The translations under genes and the position numbers were made by a program. Shown in pieces: positions 51,795 to 63,212 of a stretch of 64,000 nt of DNA. Source of the DNA: Stichopus chloronotus. Its lineage: Eukaryota; Echinodermata; Holothuroidea; Aspidochirotida; Stichopodidae. The notes beneath the pieces were generated by a model. That model was not told the DNA's origin, searched no databases, and saw only the letters and a list, made by a program, of their open reading frames with translations. Within the stretch, counting starts at the first letter, position 1. Each line of letters opens with the position of its first letter. The stretch lies in contig CM037837.1 of the NCBI GenBank assembly GCA_021234535.1, positions 8,282,218 through 8,346,217 of the forward strand. The letters are read 5' to 3'.

Positions 51795-52640
51795 TGTACT
51801 TCAGAGAACATTATTTCGACCACGAAGTGGTCTGACGATTAACGTGGGACAAGTGAAATGAGCCGCCAGGAACCTTGGGAACCCATAGTTCTCAAACCTC
51901 AAATGGCCCGACTTGATAGATAGCACCTGAAGGAGACTCCTTCGTCCTGCGGAAGCCGTCACAAGCAAGAAGACAGTTTTGCGAGTCAGATGCTCCAGAG
52001 GACACCGATACATAGGTTCGTAAGGCCCAACGCGAAGTCTTGTAGGACTATGCTGAGAGACCAGAAAGGCGGAGCAGGTTGATACACCACTGGCTTTGAA
52101 TTTGCCGTCCCAAGAACGGATGGGAAAGGACCTTGTTCGACCTCACCGTTGAGCTATTGTTGACCTGTCGATGAATGGTGATGATCGCCAAATGATTAAT
52201 CTTGATGGTGTTCACCTGCTTACCTTCGTCAAAACAGGGCCATCGAGAACTGGGAGAATTTGGCCACCAATGCCTCAGAAAGAGAAATCTTGTGGTCTGT
52301 GCACAACCCTCAGAATCTGGTATGTCGAGAATTGTAGGTGCTGAGGATGGTGGATCTCCTTGCTGACACTGCCATGAAAGCAATATTTTCAAGAATTTTC
52401 TGTGCTTGGGAGGAATTCCTGACAGCATCCAGGCAATCAGGTTTACGTCCTGGACTGTGGGTACAAGAGCTTTACCCCATATTGGGACACCAGGTGTGGG
52501 AAGAGAACAGCTCCACCGATAGATCCACCCGCATTTTTACAGGGACAGGGCACTGAAACCCCAGACCTTTGAAAGGCCTTGGAACAGAAGACAGGGAGCT
52601 TTGAGTTCTACGCCATCACGAACAGGTCCAAGTTGGGCCA
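51795..52640 (-). mobile_element. Decayed DIRS-type retrotransposon fragment (RNase H to tyrosine recombinase)
   Basis: Conceptual translation of the minus strand, allowing frame changes, shows the order typical of DIRS elements. First comes an RNase H-like tail near 52640-52590 (DLF followed by NSKLPVFCS), then ALSL. Next is the linker FLFLRHWWPNSP (about 52260), the counterpart of the PRWP-type motif after RNase H. A WMLSG motif near 52420 follows in the order expected of the recombinase N-terminal side, and then the start of the tyrosine recombinase domain, LEHLTRKTVFLLVTASAGRR (about 51960). The last piece carries the first catalytic-region arginine context, followed by HLRFE. The C-terminal recombinase residues (HxxR and Tyr) are missing, and several stops and frameshifts break the frame. 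It is a dead 5'-truncated and 3'-truncated copy in an intron of the minus-strand gene. Confidence 0.8.
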
Positions 52641-52805
52641 GCCTAGCTGTCCTACTCAAGGGGAAAATGAAGTCCTGTTGAAAAACGTGTATCACGTAAG
52701 AGTGATAGTCTAAATTATTCATAATTTATCGAGCTTGTCTAACAATGCCCAAGTTTGAGCAAAGAGTAAGTACATCTCTACAATGTGAAAACTAAATATG
52801 CATGC

Positions 52806-53010
52806 ATGCACTCTTAAGATCTTGAGATATTGTATTTGTAAAAAGCTTTTCACATTTTGATGTCTGCTGACCTCAAATGATATTTGACCTCCACAAAACC
52901 AATAGAGTTCTTGCAAACAATATACAGTAGTTCATGTACATACCAACTGTGACATCAGTCCAAACGTCTGTCCTAAGATACATATCACTGCAGCAAATAT
53001 TTTAGCACTT
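52806..53010 (+). repeat. Single ACCTTTGACCTC-family unit
   Basis: It carries CTTGAGATATTGTATTTG, GACCTCAAATGATATTTGAC, CCAATAGAGTTCTTGC, CATACCAACTGTGACATC and GTCCTAAGATACATATC, one and a half units of the family seen at 12310-12960. Confidence 0.65.
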
Positions 53011-53763
53011 AACCTTAGAAAAGCTCAAAGAACTTTACACAGTAAAAAACTGCAAAGCAAAGCCGAAAAATTAATAATGCCACTTGTTGTGTTTACGAAC
53101 AAGGTGTCACAAACACACATGAATACACACAATTAACATGATAATAATTACAAAGTGTATGACTATCATCAAAACCGCAAACCAACAGAAATTCTACCCT
53201 TGTAGCTTAACTAAGGGACCACATGGAACTACCATACCTAAAATTAAGCCACTTGCCAAGCAGCAGCTTATGGGCTTGTCTACTTTCTTTCGTGTATGCA
53301 CTTTTTTCCTTTTTTGAGGGGGGGGGGAGGAGGATGCTATAAACTGTAATGCACTGAATGTCATTACTCATTGGTCAAAGCACAGTCTCTTGAGAAACGC
53401 TTTCAGAAAACATAGGTCAAGTACATCCAGACACTTAAAAGCTATCATTCAGCAATAAAGCAAACTAAGGGAAATTGACTTTTGAGATGCAATCCTGTGC
53501 AATTACAGATGAAGTCAGTTGGTCTTTCGAAAGGCTTCATTATTTTCTTTGGGGTACCGTATACGGAGCCGGATCGGTGCTTCAAATGTTCAAGTCTTTA
53601 TTACCCAATGGTGATGATATGTAGTATAGACTGTCTAGAAACTGAAGCTTTAACAAGTTTTCAACATTGTCAGATTATGACCTCCACTGGCTTTGAATTA
53701 TAAATGATGAAGGACTTAAGAAAGATTAAGTATGCAAGAACTCTATTCTACAAACCATGCCAC

Positions 53764-54328
53764 TTAAAGGTCGTATGACAGGAAAATAACACTTTAGAGT
53801 ACTGGGTGCATTAAGTATTGAAAATGTTGAAAATAGCCACAAATTCCATCCAAATCCATCAAAGACTGACAAATTCACAGGCAAACTAGTGTCTCACAGC
53901 TGTGTCATGAATAAACATTGGCTAAGTATGCAAATTTGTGGGTCAAGAGATGTACTCCCATAATATGTCTTATGTTAATCCTTTGTTTATGTAACCTCTA
54001 TTTCAAGGACAATTGAGAATTTTTATGCCCAGAGGGTTGTATCTTGAAAGCATGTATTTTTTTCCTTCAAAAATAACAATATCACTTAACAAGGCGAAAC
54101 TCAGTAATGAAGAAATTTAGAGGCAAACATAGAGGGTTACCAAAAGGAAAACCGACACTATGCAACACTCCACGTCATGTTTTGCATTTTTTGTCAAATT
54201 TTGAAAAGTCATAACACAAAAATGGTATTAGATATGAACAAAATTCCCATGTATGTTCACTCATGATTTTACTTTGCAACTTTTGCCTGAAGGGTGCTCT
54301 TTTCTAGAAGCGTGTCACACAACCTTCA
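53764..54328. mobile_element. TTAA-type MITE, GGTGACATG-end family (copy 2, inverted)
   Basis: The left boundary is TTAAAGGTCGTATGACAGG; the right end is GCGTGTCACACAACCTTCAG, where the terminal TTAA is lost. It is inverted relative to 21954-22510 and similar in length (about 565 bp). No transposase is encoded. It lies in the intron between the exons at 57067-56975 and 46732-46697. Confidence 0.75.
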
Positions 54329-54688
54329 GAGTCAGATGGCTACCAAATTAATTAAAAATGTTGAAACTATCAAATGGTATATGGTTTTGGCAGCAAACCT
54401 ACTGCATACAAACAGTGAACTGTGACCTTTACCAAAAACTGCATCAACCTGGAACTCATGTCTGAAGGAACAAAACAACACAACTGAGAATTGATCAACT
54501 GATTTCTCCAGAAATACATTGTCACTGAAATCTTTTGAGTTATCATGTTTTGCACATTTGTGGGGTTTTGGTTTTAGCGTCATATCGATCACAAATTTGA
54601 CATTTTAGAAAACTGTGGAAACTAATTGACAATCACTGTGAATAAAATTAAAAGAGTGTTCAAAAATTATCTCTATCAGATGCTCACT

Positions 54689-55036
54689 TTAAAGGGGCTC
54701 CTTGAGTTGATATAGTTTATTTTGCAGCAAGTTTGAAAGAAACCATTACATCCCAATAATTCCAATTGGCCTCATTAGTTACTGAAAATGTCAGAAATTG
54801 TACTATTTTCATGAACAGGAATTACCTATGGTTAATACATCATGGTAAAAAGTGTTTGGTCACAGATTTTCACAAAGTGATTCTGATTTTTAGTTACCCT
54901 ATCATTATTGCTTCAGTTGTGTGTCACATGTTCAGCACCTCTTAGTTTGGCAATTCATCATCAACGTATGAGTGATACTCAACAGGTGGGACAAAATGTC
55001 ATGAAATTTGTGCACCAACTCAATGAGCCTCTTTAA
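54689..55036. mobile_element. TTAA-bounded MITE, GGCTCATTGAG family (copy 2)
   Basis: The 348-bp unit starts TTAAAGGGGCTCCTTGAG and ends CAATGAGCCTCTTTAA, with TTAA on both sides. Its interior aligns along most of its length with the copy at 58050-58749. Shared blocks include CATGAACAGGAATT, TACCCTATCATTATTGC, AGTTGTGTGTCA and CTCAACAGGTG. It is non-autonomous and has no open frame of note. It lies in the intron upstream of the 36-nt exon, or just beyond the DIRS fragment. Confidence 0.8.
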
Positions 55037-55549
55037 GAGCTTCCTTGACCTTGGATAACTGTTACCATAAGCCAAGAACAACACCTCAAAAACTTAAAAG
55101 TGCCATTTTATCCGTATGCTAAATATCAAGTTCGCGATATCTTACCATATTTACTTCCTGTCACTCATGCTGAAGTATCGTATGTCCACCAATGCACACA
55201 CACACAAACACACTCATATGTACTACAGCTATCACATATCCTATCAATCCAAATTAATCTTGGGCAAGGAATTCACCATTGAGTATTTCATTATGCATAT
55301 ATGCACACAGGCATTATAAGGGATTGTGAAACTGAGCCTTCCTTGTTCATAATCGCACATGTTCAATGCCACACTACAGGTACTCACATTACCTTGGCTT
55401 ATTCACATAATTAACTTTCAAAACATGATCTATCAAAACAAAAGAAAAACATTAAATTGAACTGTCAAAAAACTATGACGCAATAATTTAACAGAGAAAA
55501 ACATTGATGCTTGTCCTCACACTGATGTCTATTAAAGATAACATTCCTC

Positions 55550-55895
55550 TGGTTCCTTACACACAGAAAAAATCTTCCTTTCTTGAGATATAATTAAGTA
55601 CACCTGATTTTGCAATTTGACACCCAGTGTGCCCACAATTACATTTGACCTTAACTAAATCAATAGGTTTAATTATGTTTCTCAATTAAGTCAATCAACA
55701 AACTTGAAATATGCCATGTGCAATATTGGAACCATCTCCAGACATTGTGTGCACAAGGATTTCCCGATTTACTTGTTCAGAGCTCACGTCACCTTTAACC
55801 CCACCAACATAACTACTGAGTGCATGCTTTACATCTGTGTAGCAAGCGCAGGTTTAATCCAAGGTACTCTTCTGGAGATACCATGTTTACCAGGT
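55550..55895 (+). repeat. Decayed ACCTTTGACCTC-family units
   Basis: It includes CTTTCTTGAGATATAATTAAG, TTGACACCCAGTGTGCCC, ACATTTGACCTTAACTAAAT and CTGGAGATACCATGTTTACC. These give two or more degraded units in the same order as the block at 12310-12960. Confidence 0.55.
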
Positions 55896-56974
55896 AAACA
55901 TCTAACATGATAAGGTATCACAACCACATAGATGCAAGCTGAAAGCAGGATGGTTATAACTGTGAAAAAAAAATCATTTAGAACTATCTGCAGAGTTTAT
56001 TCCAGATGTAAGTCACAGTGTGCTTCACAATGGAAATGTCAATTGAATGTAATGTCTACGATGAGGAAGTGAAAATTTGTAGGAACTGCAAGTCTTGTGA
56101 GGTGAGGGGCACACAGTTTCCAGTGACACCTTATGTCGATAGCATTCTCTCCAAAGCAAAAGATAGTCTTTAAAAAAGTTTGCATTTCATTCTAGGCTTT
56201 ATCAAACTTTAGAGAAAACTCAAAACAATTTTATCTAGCAGATTTAATTAATGAATGGCCATAAATGAATCAGTTAAAGTTAAGAAATCCATAACACTTT
56301 TGTTCTGTTGTTGCATAAGCTTTGGGAACGTATGTACACTACCATTCACAGAAAATTACTACATTAACGATCAGCAAAATATACGTATACGACAACGCTG
56401 GCAATTGATATATGTCAATGGAATAAAACATGTAATAAGACTGTGATTGATTCAATGTTATATTTTAAATGAAGTCCTACAGGGTGGCTGGTGACAAAGT
56501 AGCTAATTTGGTGGCAAAATGATGGAATGGCATTCATACAGCAAACATAGGCTCAACATGTAATCCAGTTAAACTATGTTCAACATTATGTACTGCAATA
56601 ACTGTGTGTTGCTATATCGGATACTAGTGTGCCACATTTACACATTTTAGCACACATAGTACCTTATCCTATCTCTATTTGTCTAAGTAACAAAACTATG
56701 ACAACAGCTGGGATCAAACAAAGGCAGACCACGGAATGCGAGTGTGTCTGTGTTCTTTCTCCAACAGTTCATCGAAGCAATGGGGTCTGTCCAAGCGTTC
56801 GATGACGCTGTGCTGTACGTGAAGGGGGTAAACAAACTGGTTGCATGTGAATCGATCACATGATTAAGGGCTGATGAAACATTATCCCAATGGAGTCTAA
56901 AACACTCAACAAATACCTTGGAAATCATTACACATCTACAACATTAACAAGCGAAACAAAGAGGAAGCACTTAC

Positions 56975-57067
56975 ATCACTCAATTGTTCCTGTGAATTGG
57001 GTCTGGTTGAGCCGTTCACTTGGCTGTTACGACTGTTTCCTCTAGGGCTTCTGGGGGGCGAGTTGGA
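56975..57067 (-). CDS. Internal exon, Ser/Arg/Asn-rich linker of an unidentified protein
   Basis: This is a 93-nt exon of 31 codons in phase 0 at both ends. Reading the minus strand, the acceptor is a T-rich tract ending TTCTTACAG just above 57067. The donor is GAT followed by GTAAGTG just below 56975. The open frame starts SNSPPRSPRGNSRN and ends NSQEQLSD: 10 Ser, 5 Asn, 4 Arg and 4 Pro in 31 residues, with SPPRSPR-type proline-directed phosphorylation sites. It has no hydrophobic core, so it is probably a disordered regulatory linker. It is the most 5' exon I can support of a minus-strand gene that continues to 46732, 38684 and 31532. The same phase is used at every junction, so the exon could be skipped without a frameshift. 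Exon status is strong (both splice sites, coding-like composition); the family is not recognised. Confidence 0.8.
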
Positions 57068-58339
57068 CTGTAAGAATGAAATAAAAGACGTGAAAAGGAA
57101 GCAATTAATGATATGATCACCTACTAAACCATCCATAACAACCCAACATCAAATCCATAATCATCTCTCTACACAATCAGATTTCCAATTTACGGACATG
57201 GGAGAATGCTTGGTGTTTCCGTTCAAATAAATCGTTCTCCTCCAGTTTATTTTTCTTTCGGCTAATCTATCAGGGACAATCTACAATGAGTCATGCATAG
57301 ATGATGCTCACAACCTTTTAAGGTATTAGATGAACTTTTTCTTTCTTCTGTCATTCTTTGGGAGGGGGAAGGTGGGGAAAAAAAAAAGGTCGGACCAGTT
57401 TTTACTGGAATAGAAGCTTGCTCCTCCCATATTTTAACTTGTAATCTGTATTAAACTCAAATGACGTTTAACCTTATGGATCAGTATGCTACATTTACAC
57501 ATTTCAGCACCTGTTCTCTTTAATATGCATACCTAATGCTAGCATTTGCTGAGTACCCAGAGGCCGACCAACGACGTAAAGAGCCAGTTCTGACATTGCT
57601 TTTGAATCCAACCTTCTCAGTAATGTACATTTTACACATGACAAAGTGTAGTGTGTATGTCTAGGAACAGTTCATCGTCATGTCATACGTAAGATACACG
57701 GTGCCAAATGTCTTTTGACTTCACAATGAACTAGTAGGGTAACAAAATTTAAATTACTGGATATCCTTCTTCTTGACAGACAGTGGACTGCGAAAACCAG
57801 GGTTTGAATTTGGGAACCAGTGCAAGAACTACTTAATATGCAGGAGCAACTCTTATCGAAGCAAATAATCCTCAATATCATACATCGCAATACAGTGATT
57901 ACGTAATGTCAGCTGAAACAGGTGGATACACCAAAAACACGGAAAAAGTACAAGGGCATCAGGAATTCCCACTACACATATCAAAACCTGGTGATAATCT
58001 TTATTTTACACATGGTCATTCGTAAAAGCACCAAAGATTTCAAGGCACATTAAAGGGGCTCATTGAGTTGATATAATTTAGATATCATTTTATGGCAAGT
58101 ATGAAAGAAATCATTACATGCCAATACTTTCAATTAGGCTCATTATTCATGTATCTATTCATAAAGTTACAGAAAATGAGAGAAAAGTCTGCAGTATTTT
58201 TATGAACAGGAATTGCCTACAGTTGGCACATTATAGTAAATAGTGTATGGTCACAGATGTTCAGTGATTTTGATGTTAATTACCCTATCATTATTGCCCC
58301 ATCAGTTGTGTGTCATATGTTCACAATCTCTAAGTTTCC

Positions 58340-58671
58340 TCGAAACTTCTTGGTGAGGGAACTGACTAGCGACCTACCCACCTCATATAACCTATGCATT
58401 ACCGTATGGACTATGATCTAGCATCTGGCAATTGTGTGTGTGTGTGTGTATCTGACCACCGTCCTTCTGTAACTTCCAGCCTTTTGGTCAACGAAGCTTT
58501 GGTCAACGAAGTTTTGGTCAGCGAAGTTTTGGTGAGAGGAGTTTTGCAGCAAATCTGCATTTATTGACATCTGCTTCACTTTCAATCCTTTGGGAATTTT
58601 TGATTCATGCTATGCTTTGATTCATCCTGTCGTTTCTTTGTATGATGTGAGAGAGTGCGCACTGTGAATTG
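58340..58671. mobile_element. Repeat inserted inside the 58-kb MITE (family A)
   Basis: The insert begins near CGAAACTTCTTGGTGAGG and ends GCACTGTGAATT. Within it is the conserved core CTATGCATTACCGTATGG, then CTAGCATCTGGCAATTG, a TG run, and a CACCGTCCTTC block. The same core recurs at 32640-32815 and 47205-47360, and inverted at 61950-62070 and 63340-63475. The insert also contains a short tandem array (58483-58550). Its ends are not obviously inverted, and I see no open frame. The class of mobile element is unknown. Confidence 0.7.
58483..58550 (+). repeat. 17-18-bp tandem array, about four units
   Basis: Units of the form TTTTGGTCAACGAAG repeat about four times with single-base changes (GTCAACG, GTCAGCG, GTGAGAG). 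The array follows the CACCGTCCTTC block of family A. The copy at 47205-47360 has only one unit (CCTTTTGGTGAACG), so the array expanded in this copy. Confidence 0.75.
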
Positions 58672-61600
58672 GCCATATACCATCAACATAAGAGAGACAC
58701 TCAACAGGTGTAACAAATATGAAATTTCTGAATCAACTCAACTCTTTAATAACACATCATAAACATATGATGATGGTCATGGTTGTAGCACAAATTTTAG
58801 TGCCGGGATCCAAGCAAAGGAACCAGCTATCATGCTTCTGGCGAGGTCCAGAGGCTAGCACCAGGGCCCCCAGTTGGGTCTGGGGGCAACCCCCAGGTGT
58901 GGAGATTGCAGAGAAGCACAGAGCATTCCATGTCTCCTAAGCACTGTTATGGGAAAGAATCCACAAAATCTTTGAATATGCACTCAAAAGGCAACTTTTC
59001 CTGTCATATTTACTATATTTTGGGATGTTTGTGCTACGATCAGTAAGGCGTAAACTGATCGCAAATGCTGGGCAGGAATTACTAATCCCAGGCAGGGCTG
59101 ACCGGTACCACTGGCCACCATACCGTAGCTACAAACCTGGTGGTAGTATTATTCTGAATACTGAAAGATGACACTGATATAGAGGCCAATAAGGAAATCA
59201 TTGAGATTACCCCCTGTGAATAGTGTCACTGCATCAGGGAGCTATGTTCTAAGGTAGCTTAGGAAGGTGTGCGACGGGTGCACTACTTGAGACAGACGAA
59301 GGGAGCTCGAAAAGCAAGACGCTCAGATTATTCAATCTCTATGAGTCATACAACACACACATTTTAAGCTTTTCATTGTCGTGAAGTTGAATACAAAAAT
59401 CCGTAGCGCTGGCCATGAAACCGTATCCAAACTTTAAATTTTGCTGATGGATATCACAACACTTTGGAAAAAAATTCCTGTGAGGTCACATGACTGCAAA
59501 GCCACATGGTGTCAGGCTAGTCCGCAGTCATTTGATGGAAACTTTTGCTGAGTCACTGTGGTATTCTGAAAAATTTTCCTCACGATACAGGCATGTTCAC
59601 TAACAAGCTAACCCTACAGTGAGTAAAGCACTTTACTGATCACAAATTACACTGCAGGGAGATCAAATTACAACAGAGTCAACTCAAACAGAACTGCGAT
59701 CCTTTCCAAAATCACCACTGACAAACCTTGTTCTGGGCTCTAAATCAAATCATCATGATCCAAACTTCTTGTAAGTGGCGACACTGCCCTGACAAAGAGA
59801 TGGGGGAAGGGAAATTAAATGGAGTCAAAGTCGAGTCAGTCTGAAACCGATGTCAGCCTTGAGCAGAGGCTTGCACCACTACATGTATGGAGGCCTTGTG
59901 ACTTTGCAGCCGCTCGAGGCCGGCCCGAGAAGTCGAGGCCGGTACAGACCTAGGATTAAATGTGCGACAATGTTTCCATTCGGGACCAATATCTTTTGTA
60001 CAATACAGCTCAGAGTTTCGTTACTCTCACATGCAGCTCAGTGATGAATTTTATCAAGAGACTTGATACTTCTTGACCTTACTTTTGTACACGTTCTGAA
60101 ACCTCCGTAAAGGAAACACACATTATGGAATCCTGTGGACATAGCATCCTCCTGTTTCTCACTGCAATGTTACCATACATACTCTTCTCATGTATCAAAC
60201 CATTAAAATTAAGGTAACAAATGCATTACACATACTATCCAACCAGGAAAATGTACATTTCTTCAAAAAAAATTTTGACAAATCTTATCAGCATCTAGTC
60301 CTATTAATACTTACATTTAAAGGGCCATGTGTCTGAAAAGTGAGGGCAGTATTTTTAACCTACTTGGAGCACTTTCTCCATAAGCTTCATACTCTCTCGC
60401 ACTTGAGTATCTATGGTATCATTCTTCAGTATGTGTGGATATGAATATTAATAACATGCCATAGATATAGAGTATATTTTGTATGCAAGATGGTGTCCAT
60501 TAGCTCACTCTCTTTACTAAGAAGCTGCCTAGCAGTAGACAACACATATCAGATACTCCACTAGACAGTTCACCAAACAATTCAGCCCTCTCCGTGTTCT
60601 GAAGTTTCAGTGAAAAGTCAAATAATACCGATATAATGAAATTTTAGATGCCCCTTTCCAGTTTCATAGGTTATAGGTATCTTATGACAGTGATAATTTA
60701 ACATATACGTGGATGAGGGTTTTGAACCTTACAAAGCCATAGAGGGATAGCCATGGAAATCTTGCCAGGTGACCATTTCCCTGGCCAACAAACTTTGCTT
60801 AGTCTGGACTGAAAAAAATGTGATAGGAAACCCAAGCTCACAGGCAGAGATCCAATTTGTCTTTCGGGAGATCAATGATGTAATAAAGCTTATTGATGGT
60901 ACTATTAAATGCTCTCCCAGTATTATATATCATGTAAACTTACGTCTATTAACTTTTCATGGTCCTTTCTCCTTTGCAGGTAATGGACCATCTTGCAAGG
61001 CAAGTAAACATATGCAAGAAAGTTGAGAAGCAAATAGAGGGTAAAGCCTATCGCATGCACAATCATTATTCTAAATGTCTCATTGTTCTACCAAAGTAGT
61101 GTTTCCTGTTGATTTGGTAAAGGAAAAAGCAATTCTTTGTACCAATGCAACTTTTCTCAGTTGATATTCACACTGAGGTTTCCACCCTAAAAAGATCAGT
61201 TCTGCCTAATTCTTCATGCTACATGTTGAAATTAACATACCTGGCAGTATGCACCTTCTGCAAAATACTGATGATGGCAGCATTTCCAGAAGCAGATTCA
61301 ACTTACAAATTACCAGCTTGTATTAGCATGTTTTCCGGTAAACAAATACTTAACACTAGGTCCCCAGATCAAATCCCCATGGAAATTTTCTGGGGACTCA
61401 AAATAACTTGTTCAATCAAAGCTGTTCCCTATAATTACAGTGGTGCTGGGGTGGGGGTATTTGGGTTCCTGTTGTCCAATTCAGGTATCGTCTGCTTCAG
61501 GTTGCTCAGCTAGTGGGCTGCTGAGCTGGGCAGGTCCTCCACGCCTCCTAGCCATTGAGAAAGTGGTTACAGACCTGAAAGATACACTCTAGTTCATCGG

Positions 61601-61949
61601 ATGGGGACTTTAGATGGCAATCCCTGGAGCAGGTTTGAGTTTGTATGGGACTGTTGGTTCACCCCTGCTTTGCTACCATCTGAACACTGATCGAAAGGAA
61701 TGACTGCTTAATTTCTACCCGTTGGGCATTTCACAGGTCTTCAACCATGACCACTAAAACCGATATCCCCCCTGTGTGTATGCCTTTCATCCCAAAAAGA
61801 TACTGCATGGAACTTCCTACCAAGTATCATTTTTTTTTCTATCAAAAAGCAGGAAAAGCACATGGAAAGGACAATGTTTCAAGGTACAATTGCAAAGATA
61901 TAAATCAATGCAAAATATGTGAGATTCCCAACCTGCAAGTCACAAGGGC

Positions 61950-62070
61950 AGCCATTTATGGGAGGATGGTGACCAAATGTGCACACATGGGTAATTGCCA
62001 GTTACTAGATTATGGCCAATACCGTAATGCATAGGTTCCATAAGGTGAGGGAGCAGGAGAGCTCTGTCAG
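61950..62070. repeat. Dispersed repeat family A (inverted partial copy)
   Basis: On the plus strand it reads GGTAATTGCCAGTTACTAG, then CCAATACCGTAATGCATAGG, then AGGTGAGGGAG. This is the reverse complement of the family A core seen at 58375-58440. Confidence 0.6.
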
Positions 62071-63212
62071 TTTATTGAACTGTCACAGAAAAACATTTTG
62101 ACAAAGAGAAGATTGATGAAGTGAGACATGCATAAAGATAGACAGACAGACAGATAGACATGTTGACATGTAAACAGCCAGTTAATTTAAAGGGAAATAG
62201 GGCATTTCAAATGCACCAATATGGCATACAAATAATGTACTCATTGTTAAACCATTGTCTCACCAAAAGACATGTGTAAATGCTTCAAATCCTTAACACA
62301 TTATGAATTGCAAAGTAAGTATCATTTGAATTTTTGAAAGTTTAGGTGAACAAATTATTCTTAGGCAACAAATTACAAGATTTTTGTCTGTCAGAAGCTT
62401 ATTTCTTGAAAAGAAGGCAACCTTCCTTCTTTAATGTAAACAATACGTCATTCTGTGTCCATAAATATTGGTTTTAAAAGTATGAATTCTCATATAAAAA
62501 ACACACTAATCTCCCTTTAAAAAGTTTAACTGTGAGCACAAGGTTGATACTAGCATAGCTTTATAAGAATTTAAAAGCAGTTACACTGCCAGCAGGAAGT
62601 TCAATATATGGAAAAATGAAAGAAAATAGCTCACTGACAAATCTTGTCGATGATATAAAATGAAGCCATGGGAAGGACAACTCACAGGAAATCACACACT
62701 TTTAGCAGGGCTCAATAACATCCCAACAATGTGGTGCCCAATGAGTGATAAGTTTAAAGAAGAAGGTATAAATACAACCAAAAATAAAAAGAGAGAAAAA
62801 TATATCATTTGAATGACGTATAAAGACATAAAGCAAAAACCGTCAGTTTGCCATGGCCCAATGCAGACGGTATCGCTCATGTCCTACCCTTTCAATTAAC
62901 ACACTGCTTTCTGTTTTGCCCAGTTCTGTTAAACGGAAAGTCTACACCAAAAATATTTTGAAACAATGCACCTTTCTAAATGGAATACCTTGTTACAGCT
63001 CAGTACATGATATATCAATGTGATAATTCCTCATGTCACCCAAGACTATCGCAGTAAAGTGCTGGTACTGCTGGTTTGAGTCTCCATTTGAAGTGCAGTT
63101 TCAAAGATCATCCAGTCAAAATGAGTGGTAAAACAGATGTGTGGAGACATGTAGGTGAGAAGTGAATTAGATATTGAGAATGCTGCCATCACCGTTTAAT
63201 ACCATAGAATCC

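Larger units (their letters stand above)
46733..56974 (-). other. Intron between the 93-nt and 36-nt exons
   Basis: A 10.2-kb intron with the pogo-like end, the candidate at 50193, the DIRS fragment, two TTAA MITEs and two ACCTTTGACCTC blocks. A plus-strand frame at 51215-51454 (79 codons, HHGLDEFLFTDLCTEF) reads somewhat like protein but has no splice sites or recognisable family. Confidence 0.55.
58050..58749. mobile_element. TTAA-bounded MITE, GGCTCATTGAG family (copy 3, interrupted)
   Basis: The left end is TTAAAGGGGCTCATTGAG and the right end is CAACTCTTTAA, with TTAA boundaries. Comparison with the intact copy at 54689-55036 shows that the sequence stops matching after TCTCTAAGTTTCC (about 58339). 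It resumes at ACCATCAACATA (about 58677), so roughly 330 bp of foreign sequence is inserted. The two halves together match the 348-bp copy. Confidence 0.8.

Noticed and set aside
61145..61513. 122-codon plus-strand frame
   Set aside because: Low-complexity hydrophobic mix, no start context or family, in a repeat-rich intron.
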